The translations under genes and the position numbers were made by a program. Positions 1 to 8,090 of a stretch of DNA of 33,985 bases are shown here, piece by piece (the first letter of the stretch is position 1; each line of letters starts with the position of its first letter). The DNA comes from an uncultured Bacteroidales bacterium (GTDB lineage Bacteria > Bacteroidota > Bacteroidia > Bacteroidales > Bacteroidaceae). The notes under the pieces were generated by a model, which searched no databases, had not been told where the DNA came from, and worked only from the letters and a program-made list of their open reading frames with translations. The stretch covers positions 1-33,985 of the forward strand of contig CALZJF010000025.1 in assembly GCA_945787885.1 (NCBI GenBank), in the 5' to 3' direction.

Positions 1-58
1 ACATCCAAGCAAGACAGAAACACTGCCTTACATTGAAAACTAATTTATAGAACCTGCC
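1..58 (+). repeat. Palindromic element copy A, right end only (truncated by window start)
   Basis: This is the terminal 58 bp of the roughly 190-bp palindromic repeat found at 1536, 6978, 11147, 32440 and elsewhere. It contains the shared right-arm words ACATCCAAG, AACACTGCCTTACATTG and the terminal inverted repeat CTAATTTATAGAACCTGCC, which has one mismatch to the consensus end. The rest of the copy lies before the window. It stands 33 bp before the dtd start codon, in the same orientation as copies D, E and G, which also precede genes. Confidence 0.9.
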
Positions 59-91
59 TAAACTCATTTTTTCCTATATAACCCACACGCC

Positions 92-544
92 ATGCGCACT
101 GTACTACAACGCGTCAGCCATGCCAGCGTCGGCATCAACGGGGAGATTCACGGCCAGATAGGCCCTGGAATGCTCTGCCTGTTAGGCATTTCGCCCGAAG
201 ACAATGAGGACGACATTGCCTGGATGGTGAAGAAAATCACGCAGCTCCGCATCTTCGACGATGCTGAGGGCGTGATGAACCGCAGCGTCATCGACACGGG
301 GGGCGATGTCCTCGTCGTCAGCCAGTTTACCCTCTTCGCAAGCACGAAAAAGGGGAACCGCCCCAGCTATATCAAGGCTGCGGGCCCCGACATCGCCATA
401 CCGCTCTACGAACGCTTCGTGGCGACGCTATCGAGCGTCCTGCAACGCCCCGTCCCAACTGGCCAGTTTGGCGCAGACATGCAGGTTTCGCTGCTCAACG
501 ATGGCCCCGTGACCATCATCATCGACTCTAAAAACCGGGAATAA
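92..544 (+). CDS. dtd: D-aminoacyl-tRNA deacylase
   Basis: A cytoplasmic editing enzyme that hydrolyses D-amino acids (and glycine on tRNA-Ala) from mischarged tRNA. The 150-residue length is the usual one for the family. Both signature segments are present: the SQFTLFASTKKGNRPSY block that lines the active site, and the C-terminal NDGPVTI motif carrying the Gly-Pro pair that enforces chirality. The start MRTVLQRVS matches the family N-terminus. The gene is followed 48 bp later by deoC on the same strand, so they may be co-transcribed. The only thing visible upstream is the end of a palindromic repeat. Identification is confident. Confidence 0.96.
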   Translation: MRTVLQRVSHASVGINGEIHGQIGPGMLCLLGISPEDNEDDIAWMVKKITQLRIFDDAEGVMNRSVIDTGGDVLVVSQFTLFASTKKGNRPSYIKAAGPDIAIPLYERFVATLSSVLQRPVPTGQFGADMQVSLLNDGPVTIIIDSKNRE

Positions 545-592
545 GCTCCCTCAAATCTCTCAAAGGAACAGTAAAAACACCATTTATATATC

Positions 593-1483
593 ATGGAAGA
601 AACGAACAAATACTACGAGGCGTTCAATCTCTACGACCTGACCATGAGCGACCGGCAGGTGCACGATGCCGTTTCGCAACTCATTGCCGACCATCGTCAT
701 GCCTACGACACGCCCCAAGTGCTGCGGCAACTGCTCGGCACTATCGAACTCACCACGCTCACTGTCACAGACAGTCAGGAGAGCGTGATGCGCTTCACCG
801 AACGCGTAAACCGCTGGGCGAACGACTATCCTGAACTGCCGCCATTGGCCACTATCTGCGTCTATCCCAACTTCGCCGGCATCGTGAGCAATACGCTCGA
901 AGCCGACGGCATACGCGTGGCGTGCGTCAGCGGCGGATTTCCCAGCAGCCAGACCTTCCTGGAGGTGAAAACGATAGAGACCGCACTCGCCCTCAAGGAC
1001 GGTGCCGACGAAATCGACATGGTGCTGAGCGTCGGTGCCTTCCTCAGCGAAGACTTTGAAACCTGCGCCGACGAGATTGCAGAGCTGAAGGAGGTATGCG
1101 GTGAACATCCCTTGAAGGTGATTCTTGAGACGGGCGAGCTGAAATCAGCCTATAACATCAAGAAGGCCAGCATCTTGGCGATGTACGCGGGTGCTGATTT
1201 CATCAAGACCTCCACGGGAAAAGTCAGCGTATCTGCTACTCCCGAAGCTGCCTACACGATGTGTCGGGCCATCAGGGAATATCATGAAAAGACGGGCCGA
1301 TGGGTAGGCTTCAAGGCTGCGGGTGGCATCAAGACTGTGGCAGAAGCCATCGACTATTATACCATCGTGGCAGAAATTCTGGGCGAGGACTATATCCGCC
1401 GCGGGCTTTTCAGAATCGGCACAAGCCGTCTGGCAAACCTCTTGGCTCAGGCCATCACGAACGAGGACGTCACGCCCTTCTGA
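593..1483 (+). CDS. deoC: Deoxyribose-phosphate aldolase
   Basis: Cleaves 2-deoxyribose-5-phosphate to glyceraldehyde-3-phosphate and acetaldehyde in deoxynucleoside catabolism, in the cytoplasm. The Schiff-base lysine lies in FIKTSTGK (K205) and the second active-site lysine in GFKAAGGIKT (K241). The ADEIDMVLSVGAF strand carries the conserved catalytic aspartate region of this TIM barrel. At 296 residues it is longer than the E. coli enzyme and has an N-terminal extension of about 40 residues, which I believe is common in Bacteroidota. It follows dtd by 48 bp. Downstream come a palindromic repeat (copy B) and a bidirectional terminator. Confidence 0.96.
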   Translation: MEETNKYYEAFNLYDLTMSDRQVHDAVSQLIADHRHAYDTPQVLRQLLGTIELTTLTVTDSQESVMRFTERVNRWANDYPELPPLATICVYPNFAGIVSNTLEADGIRVACVSGGFPSSQTFLEVKTIETALALKDGADEIDMVLSVGAFLSEDFETCADEIAELKEVCGEHPLKVILETGELKSAYNIKKASILAMYAGADFIKTSTGKVSVSATPEAAYTMCRAIREYHEKTGRWVGFKAAGGIKTVAEAIDYYTIVAEILGEDYIRRGLFRIGTSRLANLLAQAITNEDVTPF

Positions 1484-1535
1484 TTGCCCTCCGCTCCCCC
1501 ACTCTCCCCGCATCCCGGCGGGAGATTTCATATAC

Positions 1536-1723
1536 GGTAGGTTCTATCAATTAGTTTTCAAGGGAAGGCAGTGTTCATGTTTTACTTGGATGCCTTCACG
1601 CCTCTCGCACCGTATCTTTTGGTTTTCATTCAGTCACGTAGCCCGCTACGCTCCCTCATGAAAACCAAAAATCTACGGCACGATAGTCGCAAATACATCG
1701 CAAGCTAATTGATAGAACCTACC
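1536..1723 (-). repeat. Palindromic element copy B (188 bp, complete)
   Basis: The ends are the inverted repeats GGTAGGTTCTATCAATTAG (1536-1554) and CTAATTGATAGAACCTACC (1705-1723), a perfect 19-bp pair. The whole element is an imperfect palindrome folding around the core CGTAGCCCGCTACG near 1638-1651. Relative to copy D it is inverted. It lies between convergent deoC and the polyprenyl synthase gene. Flanking tetramers (ATAC left, GAAA right) do not match, so no target duplication is visible here. Confidence 0.93.
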
Positions 1724-1726
1724 GAA

Positions 1727-1775
1727 AAAAACGTCACACATAGCAGGATTTGCATCTGCCATGTGTGACGTTTTT
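1727..1775. terminator. Bidirectional rho-independent terminator
   Basis: A perfect 15-bp stem (1727-1741 with 1761-1775) begins with five A and ends with five T, so it reads as a terminator on both strands. The loop contains a further GCAG/CTGC pairing. It sits between convergent deoC (plus) and the polyprenyl synthase gene (minus), exactly where a shared terminator is expected. Confidence 0.88.
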
Positions 1776-1796
1776 GCTTTATCTGTCAGCGCGCCG

Positions 1797-2774
1797 TCAA
1801 TAATCGCGCCCGATGACGAAGTCGATATATGCCTTCAGCGACTCGCGTACGGCTTCGTTTCTGAAATGCCCAAGCAGCAGCTCTGCCTCACTGCGGAGCT
1901 TTTCCATCGCCTCGCGGGCATACTCTATACCACCGTTGGCCTTGGCAAAAGCTATGAGCTCTGCCATTTCCTCGCGCGTGGCCTTCAACGCCTTCACACG
2001 CCGCGCCAGCTCTGCGGCCCTCGCATCGCCCGTATGGTTTACGGCGTAGATGGCAGGGAGGGTCAGTTTGCCTTCTGCCATATCATTTCCGCGCGGTTTC
2101 CCTATCGCAGCATCGTCGAAATAATCGAAAATGTCATCGCGAATCTGGAAGCATAGCCCGACTATCTCACCAAATCGCCGCGCCGTCTGGCAAAATTCGC
2201 CGTCGGCATCTTGCGCCAATGCTCCGAGCAGGCCGCAAGTGGCAAAGAGGGCTGAAGTCTTATTGCGGATAATGCGGAAATATGCCTCTTCACTGAGCGT
2301 TGCCGATTCCACGTTGGCAAGCTGGAAAATTTCGCCTTCGGAGAGCGTGGCTCCCAATGCCGCCACTTGCTCCACGATTTCCACCTTCCCCGTCAATGCT
2401 GCCTGATGGAGAGAGCGTGCAAGCATGTAATCGCCAAGCAACACTGCCACTTTGTTGTCGAACACTGCGCGCAGACTCGCCTGCCCACGCCGCTCCGGAC
2501 TTTCGTCCACCACATCGTCGTGAACGAGCGAAGCCGTGTGGAGCAACTCCAATGTCACCGCGCAACGCAAGGCTTTCTCATCCACCGCACCGCATTCCTT
2601 CGCCATGAGCAGCACGAGAATCGGGCGCATCATCTTGCCCTTTCTGCTGCGCACATGCTCCAAAACCCGATCCATAAAACGTTCGTCATGGGTCAGGACT
2701 GCGTCGAACAGCGCGCTATAACGCGACAATTCGGGCTCTATCGGACGTCGAATAGTCAGTAACGGGGTATTCAT
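1797..2774 (-). CDS. Polyprenyl diphosphate synthase (octaprenyl-type, trans)
   Basis: Condenses isopentenyl diphosphate units onto an allylic diphosphate to make the long isoprenoid tail, probably of menaquinone. The first aspartate-rich motif is in VHDDVVDESPERRGQ (DDxxD) and the second is in FQIRDDIFDYFDD. Both bind magnesium-diphosphate and identify the family. The open frame extends to 2822, but I choose ATG at 2774 (MNTPLLTIRRP; 2780 is also possible). The region upstream encodes no family-like sequence, and a -7 box (TAATTTTG, 2797-2790) lies just before these starts. The resulting protein is about 325 residues, normal for the family. It is divergent from polA. Confidence 0.9.
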   Translation of the reverse strand: MNTPLLTIRRPIEPELSRYSALFDAVLTHDERFMDRVLEHVRSRKGKMMRPILVLLMAKECGAVDEKALRCAVTLELLHTASLVHDDVVDESPERRGQASLRAVFDNKVAVLLGDYMLARSLHQAALTGKVEIVEQVAALGATLSEGEIFQLANVESATLSEEAYFRIIRNKTSALFATCGLLGALAQDADGEFCQTARRFGEIVGLCFQIRDDIFDYFDDAAIGKPRGNDMAEGKLTLPAIYAVNHTGDARAAELARRVKALKATREEMAELIAFAKANGGIEYAREAMEKLRSEAELLLGHFRNEAVRESLKAYIDFVIGRDY

Positions 2775-2789
2775 AGGCATTTCAAGGCG

Positions 2790-2797
2790 CAAAATTA
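2790..2797 (-). promoter_or_regulatory. Putative Bacteroidota -7 box for the polyprenyl synthase gene
   Basis: On the minus strand the sequence is TAATTTTG, an exact TAnnTTTG match. It lies only 10-16 nt before the candidate start codons, implying a very short 5' leader. I see no clear -33 TTTG partner at the usual spacing. Confidence 0.5.
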
Positions 2798-2829
2798 CAA
2801 AAAAGCGCGTACATTTGATCATATTTTTG

Positions 2830-2837
2830 TACCTTTG
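2830..2837 (+). promoter_or_regulatory. Putative Bacteroidota -7 box for polA
   Basis: TACCTTTG matches TAnnTTTG exactly and lies 22 bp before the polA ATG. A TTTG at 2814-2817 is closer than the usual -33 spacing, so the -33 element is uncertain. Confidence 0.5.
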
Positions 2838-2859
2838 ACCACAAATAAACCGAATTTTT

Positions 2860-5733
2860 ATGAAAAAACTCGTCCTTCTCGATGCCTACGCGCTGATTTT
2901 CCGCGCCTACTATGCCTTCATACGTAGCCCGCGAATCAATTCGCAGGGGCAGAACACTTCTGCCATCTTTGGCTTCGTCAATACGCTCGACGACATTCTC
3001 CGCACGGAGCAGCCTGACTATGTAGCGGTGGCGTTCGACCCTCCCGGCGGAACTTTCCGCCATGAGGCCTACCCTGCCTATAAGGCTCAGCGCGAGGCTA
3101 CGCCGGAAGACATCAAATGGGCTGTCCCCCGCATCAAGGAAATCATCGAAGCCTATCGCATTCCCATCATCGAGGTGGCGGGCTATGAGGCGGACGATGT
3201 CATCGGCACGCTCGCCATGAGGGCGGCAGAGGCGGGACTGCAGGTGGAGATGATTACGCCCGACAAAGACTATGCGCAGCTCGTCAGACCGAACGTGACG
3301 ATGTGCCGACCCGGCAACGGGGCTAAGGCGATGGAACGCCTCGGCGTGGAAGAGGTGTGCGAAAAGTATGGGCTGGCGAATCCTCGCCAAGTCATCGACT
3401 TGCTCGGACTCATGGGCGATGCTGCCGACAACATACCGGGCTGTCCGGGTGTGGGCGAGAAAACTGCCGCCAAGCTCCTTCAGGAATTTTCTGACATTGA
3501 GACGCTCCTCGACAACACTGCAAACCTGAAGGGGGCTGTCAGGAAAAAGCTGGAGGAGAACATGGAGAAAATTCGCTTTTCAAAGTTTCTCGCCACCATC
3601 AAGACGGACGTCCCGCTCGAAACGACCGTATGCTGCCCCGATGCCGACGGACTTCCCAACTTCGAGGCACTGAGAAAGACGGAGCCCGACACTGCGCGCC
3701 TCACCGCGCTCTTTACGCAACTGGAATTTCGCACATTCGTTGCTCGCCTGCAGGGCGAAGCACTGCCCTCCCCTGCCCCGACGGCTTCGCGAAGCCGCAA
3801 GAAGGCTACGGACGACGACATGGGCGATTTGTTTGCCGGACTTGACAATTCCACCGAAAACGACTGCGAAAAAACCGCCGAAAATCCGACGGATGTACAG
3901 GAAAGTCAGAAAGACGGGGGTTTTTCGACATTACAAAATTCGGATTTCTCTTACCATCTTATTGAAAACATAGAGCTTGCGCAAAATTTATGCAAAGAAT
4001 TGATGACATTCGCGACCGTTGCGTTTGACACCGAAACGACGTCTCTGGACGCTCTGAATGCCGAATTGGTGGGTATGTCATTCGCAGTGGAGGGCCGGAG
4101 GGCATGGTACGTCGCCGTTCCCTCTGCCCGTGCCGAAGCGCAAGCCATTGTGGATGCCTTCAAGCCTTTCTTTGAAAATCCTGACATACGGAAGGTGGGG
4201 CAAAACATGAAGTACGATTTGCTCGTACTGTCGAATTATGGCGTAGAAGTAGTCGGCCCACTTTTTGACACCATGCTGGCTCACTACGTCGTGCAGCCCG
4301 AAATGCCCCACAACCTTGATGTTCTGGCGGAGACCTACCTTCGCTACCGCACCATCCACATCGAAGAGCTCATCGGGAAAGCGGGGAAGAAACAGAAAAA
4401 CATGCGCGAACTCGCTCCCGCCGACATTCGCGACTATGCCTGCGAAGATGCCGACGTGGCACTCCGCCTCATGGAACCGCTGAAACGCGAGATGGAGGAA
4501 ACGGGCGTGACGGCTGTCTTCCGCGACATTGAGATGCCCCTCCTCCCCGTCCTGCTTCGCATGGAGTGCAACGGCGTGTGCCTCGACCGCGAAGCACTGG
4601 AGCGCACGGGTAACGACTTCAGGAAACGCATGGAAGCTCTCGAACGGGAAATCTACGAAATGGCGGGCGAAGAGTTTCTGCTCACGAGTCCGAGGCAGGT
4701 GGGGAACATTCTCTTCGAGAAACTCGCCATCAGCAGCAAGGCGAAGAAGACGAAGAGCGGACAATACTCCACTTCGGAGGAGGTGCTGGAATCGCTGCGG
4801 ACGAAACACCCCATCGTGGAACTCATCTTACGCCACCGCGGTCTGAAAAAGCTCCTCTCCACGTATATCGATGCCTTACCCCGGCTGGTGAACGTGCGGA
4901 CGGGGCATATTCACACTTCATTCAATCAGGCGGTGACTGCCACGGGCCGACTCAGTTCGAGCAACCCGAACCTGCAGAACATTCCCGTTCGCGGCGACGA
5001 CGGCCGAGAGATTCGGCGCGCCTTCATACCGGAAGCGGGCTGCACCTTCCTCAGTGCCGACTATTCGCAAATCGAGCTCCGCATCATGGCACATCTGAGC
5101 CAGGACGAAAAGATGATTGCCGACTTCAACGCGGGTGCCGACATCCATGCTGCCACTGCGGCACGCATCTTCAAAAAGCCCATCGAAGACATCACGCGCG
5201 ATGAACGACGGAAGGCAAAGACTGCCAACTTCGGCATCATCTATGGCATCTCTGCCTTCGGATTAGCGGAACGGATGGAGGTAAGCCGCACGGAAGCTAA
5301 GGAACTGATAGACACGTATTTCCAAACCTACCCCAAGGTGAAGGAATATATGAACAAGAGCGTCGCACTGGCGCGCGAGCGGGGTTATATACTGACCGAG
5401 TTCGGCCGTCGCCGCTATCTGCCAGACATCAGCAGTCGCAACGCCACGGTGAGGGGTTATGCGGAGCGCAACGCCGTCAATGCTCCCATTCAGGGCACGG
5501 CGGCAGACATCATCAAGCTGGCGATGGTCAGCATAGACCGGCGGATGCGCGAGGAGCACCTGCGGAGCAAGATGATTCTGCAAGTTCACGACGAACTCAA
5601 CTTCTCTGTCTTTCCCGACGAGCTGGAGCGAATGCGCTCTATCGTGACGGCAGAGATGGAGCGTGCCTATAAGATGTGCGTGCCCCTCATCGCAGAATGC
5701 GGTGTGGGCGACAACTGGCTGGAGGCGCACTAA
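2860..5733 (+). CDS. polA: DNA polymerase I
   Basis: A replication and repair polymerase that removes RNA primers and fills gaps. Three domains are visible in 957 residues. The N-terminal 5'-3' flap nuclease (about 1-300) has DAYALIFRAYYA, GYEADDVIGT and LMGDAADNIPG. A low-complexity acidic linker (about 305-365) follows. The 3'-5' exonuclease has its DEDD residues, with FDTETT at D390/E392 and YACED at Y526/D530, so proofreading looks intact. The polymerase has motif A LSADYSQIELR (D734), motif B RRKAKTANFGIIYG and motif C QVHDELN (D911/E912). A strong hairpin terminator follows 17 bp after the stop. It is divergent from the polyprenyl synthase gene. Confidence 0.98.
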   Translation: MKKLVLLDAYALIFRAYYAFIRSPRINSQGQNTSAIFGFVNTLDDILRTEQPDYVAVAFDPPGGTFRHEAYPAYKAQREATPEDIKWAVPRIKEIIEAYRIPIIEVAGYEADDVIGTLAMRAAEAGLQVEMITPDKDYAQLVRPNVTMCRPGNGAKAMERLGVEEVCEKYGLANPRQVIDLLGLMGDAADNIPGCPGVGEKTAAKLLQEFSDIETLLDNTANLKGAVRKKLEENMEKIRFSKFLATIKTDVPLETTVCCPDADGLPNFEALRKTEPDTARLTALFTQLEFRTFVARLQGEALPSPAPTASRSRKKATDDDMGDLFAGLDNSTENDCEKTAENPTDVQESQKDGGFSTLQNSDFSYHLIENIELAQNLCKELMTFATVAFDTETTSLDALNAELVGMSFAVEGRRAWYVAVPSARAEAQAIVDAFKPFFENPDIRKVGQNMKYDLLVLSNYGVEVVGPLFDTMLAHYVVQPEMPHNLDVLAETYLRYRTIHIEELIGKAGKKQKNMRELAPADIRDYACEDADVALRLMEPLKREMEETGVTAVFRDIEMPLLPVLLRMECNGVCLDREALERTGNDFRKRMEALEREIYEMAGEEFLLTSPRQVGNILFEKLAISSKAKKTKSGQYSTSEEVLESLRTKHPIVELILRHRGLKKLLSTYIDALPRLVNVRTGHIHTSFNQAVTATGRLSSSNPNLQNIPVRGDDGREIRRAFIPEAGCTFLSADYSQIELRIMAHLSQDEKMIADFNAGADIHAATAARIFKKPIEDITRDERRKAKTANFGIIYGISAFGLAERMEVSRTEAKELIDTYFQTYPKVKEYMNKSVALARERGYILTEFGRRRYLPDISSRNATVRGYAERNAVNAPIQGTAADIIKLAMVSIDRRMREEHLRSKMILQVHDELNFSVFPDELERMRSIVTAEMERAYKMCVPLIAECGVGDNWLEAH

Positions 5734-5750
5734 GTAAGGCTACATAAAGA

Positions 5751-5781
5751 ACCCGTTGGCGGAATTAAATCGCCAACGGGT
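5751..5781 (+). terminator. polA terminator hairpin
   Basis: ACCCGTTGGCG (5751-5761) pairs perfectly with CGCCAACGGGT (5771-5781) around a 9-nt AT-rich loop. Only a short T run follows, so efficiency is uncertain. It begins 17 bp after the polA stop. It also lies in the same open frame as the truncated gene that follows, which suggests that the homologous part of that gene begins only after it. Confidence 0.75.
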
Positions 5782-5790
5782 TTCGATACC

Positions 5791-6972
5791 GTGGCTGGTG
5801 TGTTGATGTTTGGCAAGACTGATTCTATAACCGACCCAGAGTGTACACCTTACTTCTCGCCAGATTATCAGGAGCATCTGACAGAGGATGAAGATGTCAG
5901 GTGGACATATCGCCTGCATGCCGATGGAACTTGGGAGGCCAATCTTTTCAATTTCTATCAAAGGGTGTTGCCTCGTCTTCAGGCTGCATTGCCAAAACCC
6001 TTCAAACTGGAAGGCAACATCAGAAAAGAGGAAACTCCTGCACATGTTGCACTCAGAGAAGCATTGACCAACCTATGCGTACACCCCGATTTTACGGTAA
6101 ATGCCTCATTATTGGTAAAGCATGAGTTGCACCGTTTTGTATTCTCCAATCCCGGCACAATGCTTGTATCTCGTAATCAGTACTATACTGGAGGTGAGAG
6201 CGTGTGCCGCAATAAATCTCTGCAGAAAATGTTTTCGATGCTTGGTGTTGCAGAGAAAGCTGGCAGTGGTACTGACAAAATAATGAAAGGTTGGCGTGAA
6301 GCAAATTGGCGTTCGCCAAACATTGAGGAACTACAGGCTCCGGACAAAGTAGTATTGACAATGCCTATGGAGTCATTCCTGTCAGAAGAGTCAAAAAGGA
6401 AACTCACGGAGATATTTGGCATCATAGCAAATAGCTTTGACCATCATGTACTCACGACATTGGCTCTCGCCTGCGACGAGGGCTATGTGACAAACACACG
6501 TCTAAGATATTCCCTGAACCTTCATAAATCTGAAATATCCAATATGCTGAAACTGATGAGTCAGAAAGGTCTTCTTGTCTCTGAAGGATATGGCAGAGGC
6601 ACGAGATACTCCCTTCCAGTCAATAGCATAAACGTACTAAGAGAAAATTCATCTAATGTTGCAACCTCAAGTGATAATGTTGCAAGCTCAAGTGATAATG
6701 TTGCAAGCTCTGATAATGCCAATGTTGCAACCTCTTATGATGCCAATGTTGCAACCTATCCATCCCCAAAAAGAATGCCACATGAGGAATTGCAAAAACT
6801 CATACTAAAGAACTGTCAGGAATGGATTTCGCTTGAAGAACTGGCAAGATTGATAGACAGGAAACCCAGCTATCTGCGCAATCATGTGATGCCTATCCTC
6901 CTTGCAGCCAATCAGATTCAGATGTTATATCCCAAAAACCATCCGAAACAGCTGTACAAAGTGAAAGACTAA
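5791..6972 (+). pseudogene. 5'-truncated AlbA_2/ATP-binding (Schlafen-like divergent AAA-4 group) transcriptional regulator-like protein
   Basis: The 393-residue frame corresponds to the C-terminal two thirds of a family that usually begins with a 150-200-residue AlbA_2 DNA-binding domain. That domain is absent here. What remains is GVLMFGK, the RADGTWEANLF-like segment (here RLHADGTWEANLFNFY), a GHKL-type N-box ALREALTNLCVHPDF, the GSGTDKIMKGWREANW box, and a winged helix near residue 220-275. A repetitive spacer built on NVATSSD units (about residues 288-325) and a final helix-turn-helix-like segment (LEELARLIDRKPSYLRNHV) follow. The listed start is GTG; the frame is open upstream to just after the polA stop, but there it runs through a terminator hairpin. 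Codons are visibly AT-richer than the neighbours, which suggests transfer. It is most likely a decayed remnant, though expression of a short form cannot be excluded. Confidence 0.75.
6650..6755 (+). repeat. 21-bp imperfect tandem repeat inside the truncated gene
   Basis: Units of the type AATGTTGCAACCTCAAGTGAT recur about five times, some with 3-nt or 6-nt changes that keep the frame. They encode repeating Asn-Val-Ala-Ser/Thr-Ser-Ser-Asp. They sit between the winged-helix region and the C-terminal helix-turn-helix-like segment and probably form a flexible linker. Confidence 0.8.
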
Positions 6973-6977
6973 ATAAT

Positions 6978-7166
6978 GGTAGGTTCTATAAATTAGTTTT
7001 CAATGTAAGGCAGTGTTTCTGCTTTACTTGGATGTCTTCACGCCTCTCGCACCGTATCTTTTTGTCTTTCATTCGGTCACGTAGCCCGCTACGCTCCCTC
7101 ATGAAAAACAAAAACCTACGGCACGATAGTCGCAAATACATCGCAAGCTAATTTATAGAACCTACC
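6978..7166 (-). repeat. Palindromic element copy C (189 bp, complete, with 4-bp flanking duplication)
   Basis: The ends are GGTAGGTTCTATAAATTAG (6978-6996) and its complement ending at 7166. The tetramer TAAT occurs immediately outside both ends, as expected for a target-site duplication. The orientation is the same as copy B and opposite to D. The central palindrome CGTAGCCCGCTACG is intact. It begins 5 bp after the stop of the truncated gene. Confidence 0.94.
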
Positions 7167-7347
7167 TAATAAGTTAAGTAATAAAAATTATTTCATAGCA
7201 AATATATAGTAGGAAATATTTTGAATTGCCAAGTGCGTCCACGCCGAACACTACATTGGACCATAAGGGTTAGAATACGAATGGCATACAGGCCACACGA
7301 CTTTCCTTTCGACGACTGGCTTTAGATTTCCCGACAACATATTTCAC
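7167..7347. other. Intergenic stretch with no recognised gene
   Basis: AT-rich sequence directly after copy C includes AGTAATAAAAATTATTT, similar to the end of the second repeat family (17329-17524). It could be a remnant of such an element. I see no coding frame with family-like sequence here. Confidence 0.5.
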
Positions 7348-7451
7348 CTCAGAGTGACCATTTCGAGGGGTGAAAATGGCCAGTTTTTGGGGGCGAAATG
7401 ATGACTTTTGGGGTGAAAATGATGACTTGCGAAGCCGAAGCTCTGCTGATG
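7348..7451 (+). repeat. Intergenic repeat family 3, copy 1
   Basis: This is about 100 bp beginning CTCAGAGTGACCATTTCGAG and built of short imperfect direct repeats of the type GGGGTGAAAATGATGACTT. It ends in GAAGCCGAAGCTCTGCTGATGG. It matches 16241-16345 on the same strand and 24060-24155 on the other strand in the same order of words. The flanking open frame at 7398-7763 reads through it and is probably not a gene. Confidence 0.7.
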
Positions 7452-7645
7452 GAGCGCGAGGCTCATACGTTGCGCCCCGGATTTCAGTTTCATCGCGCGC
7501 AAAACGATGGATGCCAAGGGATTAGAACAGACAAAGCTGGGATGCCAAAGCCCCATTTTTCAACAAGCACTAACGCTACCGGGAGTATGCCGCGTGAGGC
7601 AGGGTGCAACAATATTGCGCCTTGGGCAAGTGCGCCCCGAAAAGA

Positions 7646-7711
7646 GCAGCACATCATAGCCCGGGGCAAGCGGAACGCAGTGGAGCGACACCCTGGGCTA
7701 CGATGTGTTGC
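7646..7711. repeat. Long stem-loop in intergenic DNA
   Basis: Positions 7646-7665 and 7691-7711 form an approximately 20-bp inverted repeat (GCAGCACATCATAGCCCGGG against CCCTGGGCTACGATGTGTTGC) with a few mismatches, around a GC-rich 25-nt loop. The translation in one frame (IIARGKRNAVERHPGLR) resembles spurious ORFs I remember as recurring between genes in Bacteroidales. That recollection is unverified. Confidence 0.55.
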
Positions 7712-8090
7712 CCTTTCAGAGCGTAACCATGCGGCTTATATAGAGACAATTACCCACGATTAAAGAAGAACTTTCACTAACAACTATTTCGGACATCACG
7801 ACCACGGGGGCGCACACGCAAAACACCATGTCGGGCATCCTGCCTGCATGGGCAGCACATGGCCTGCCTACTTTCATCACCCACTTAGAAGCACCATAAA
7901 CGCGGAATGAAAAGGAAACAAAGGGGGCTGGCTATACAACGAAAGTCAAAAAAAAAAGAATAGAAGGGATATTCTACAAAAAACTTAGTATATTTGCACG
8001 ACAAACGAACTCTCACAACTGATAGTTTTTCCATAACCAACGCGCAGAAGGAACTGTTCAGCTAATCTGCGCCTTTCTATCCCTACATAC
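7712..8090. other. rpoN upstream region
   Basis: No coding frame is convincing here. An exact -7 box lies at 7989-7996. The remainder is unassigned AT-rich spacer with an A9 run near 7949-7957. Confidence 0.4.
7989..7996 (+). promoter_or_regulatory. Putative -7 box upstream of rpoN
   Basis: TATATTTG matches TAnnTTTG exactly, about 95 bp before the rpoN ATG. I do not see a good TTTG at the -33 position. Confidence 0.45.

Noticed and set aside
1504-1527. CTCCCCGC/GCGGGAG hairpin just after deoC as a separate terminator
   Set aside because: The stem has a bulge and no T tract, and a far better bidirectional terminator lies at 1727-1775.
7398-7763. 121-codon open frame upstream of rpoN
   Set aside because: It runs through a family-3 repeat and a long stem-loop. 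Its composition is not like a protein of this genome, and no domain is recognisable.
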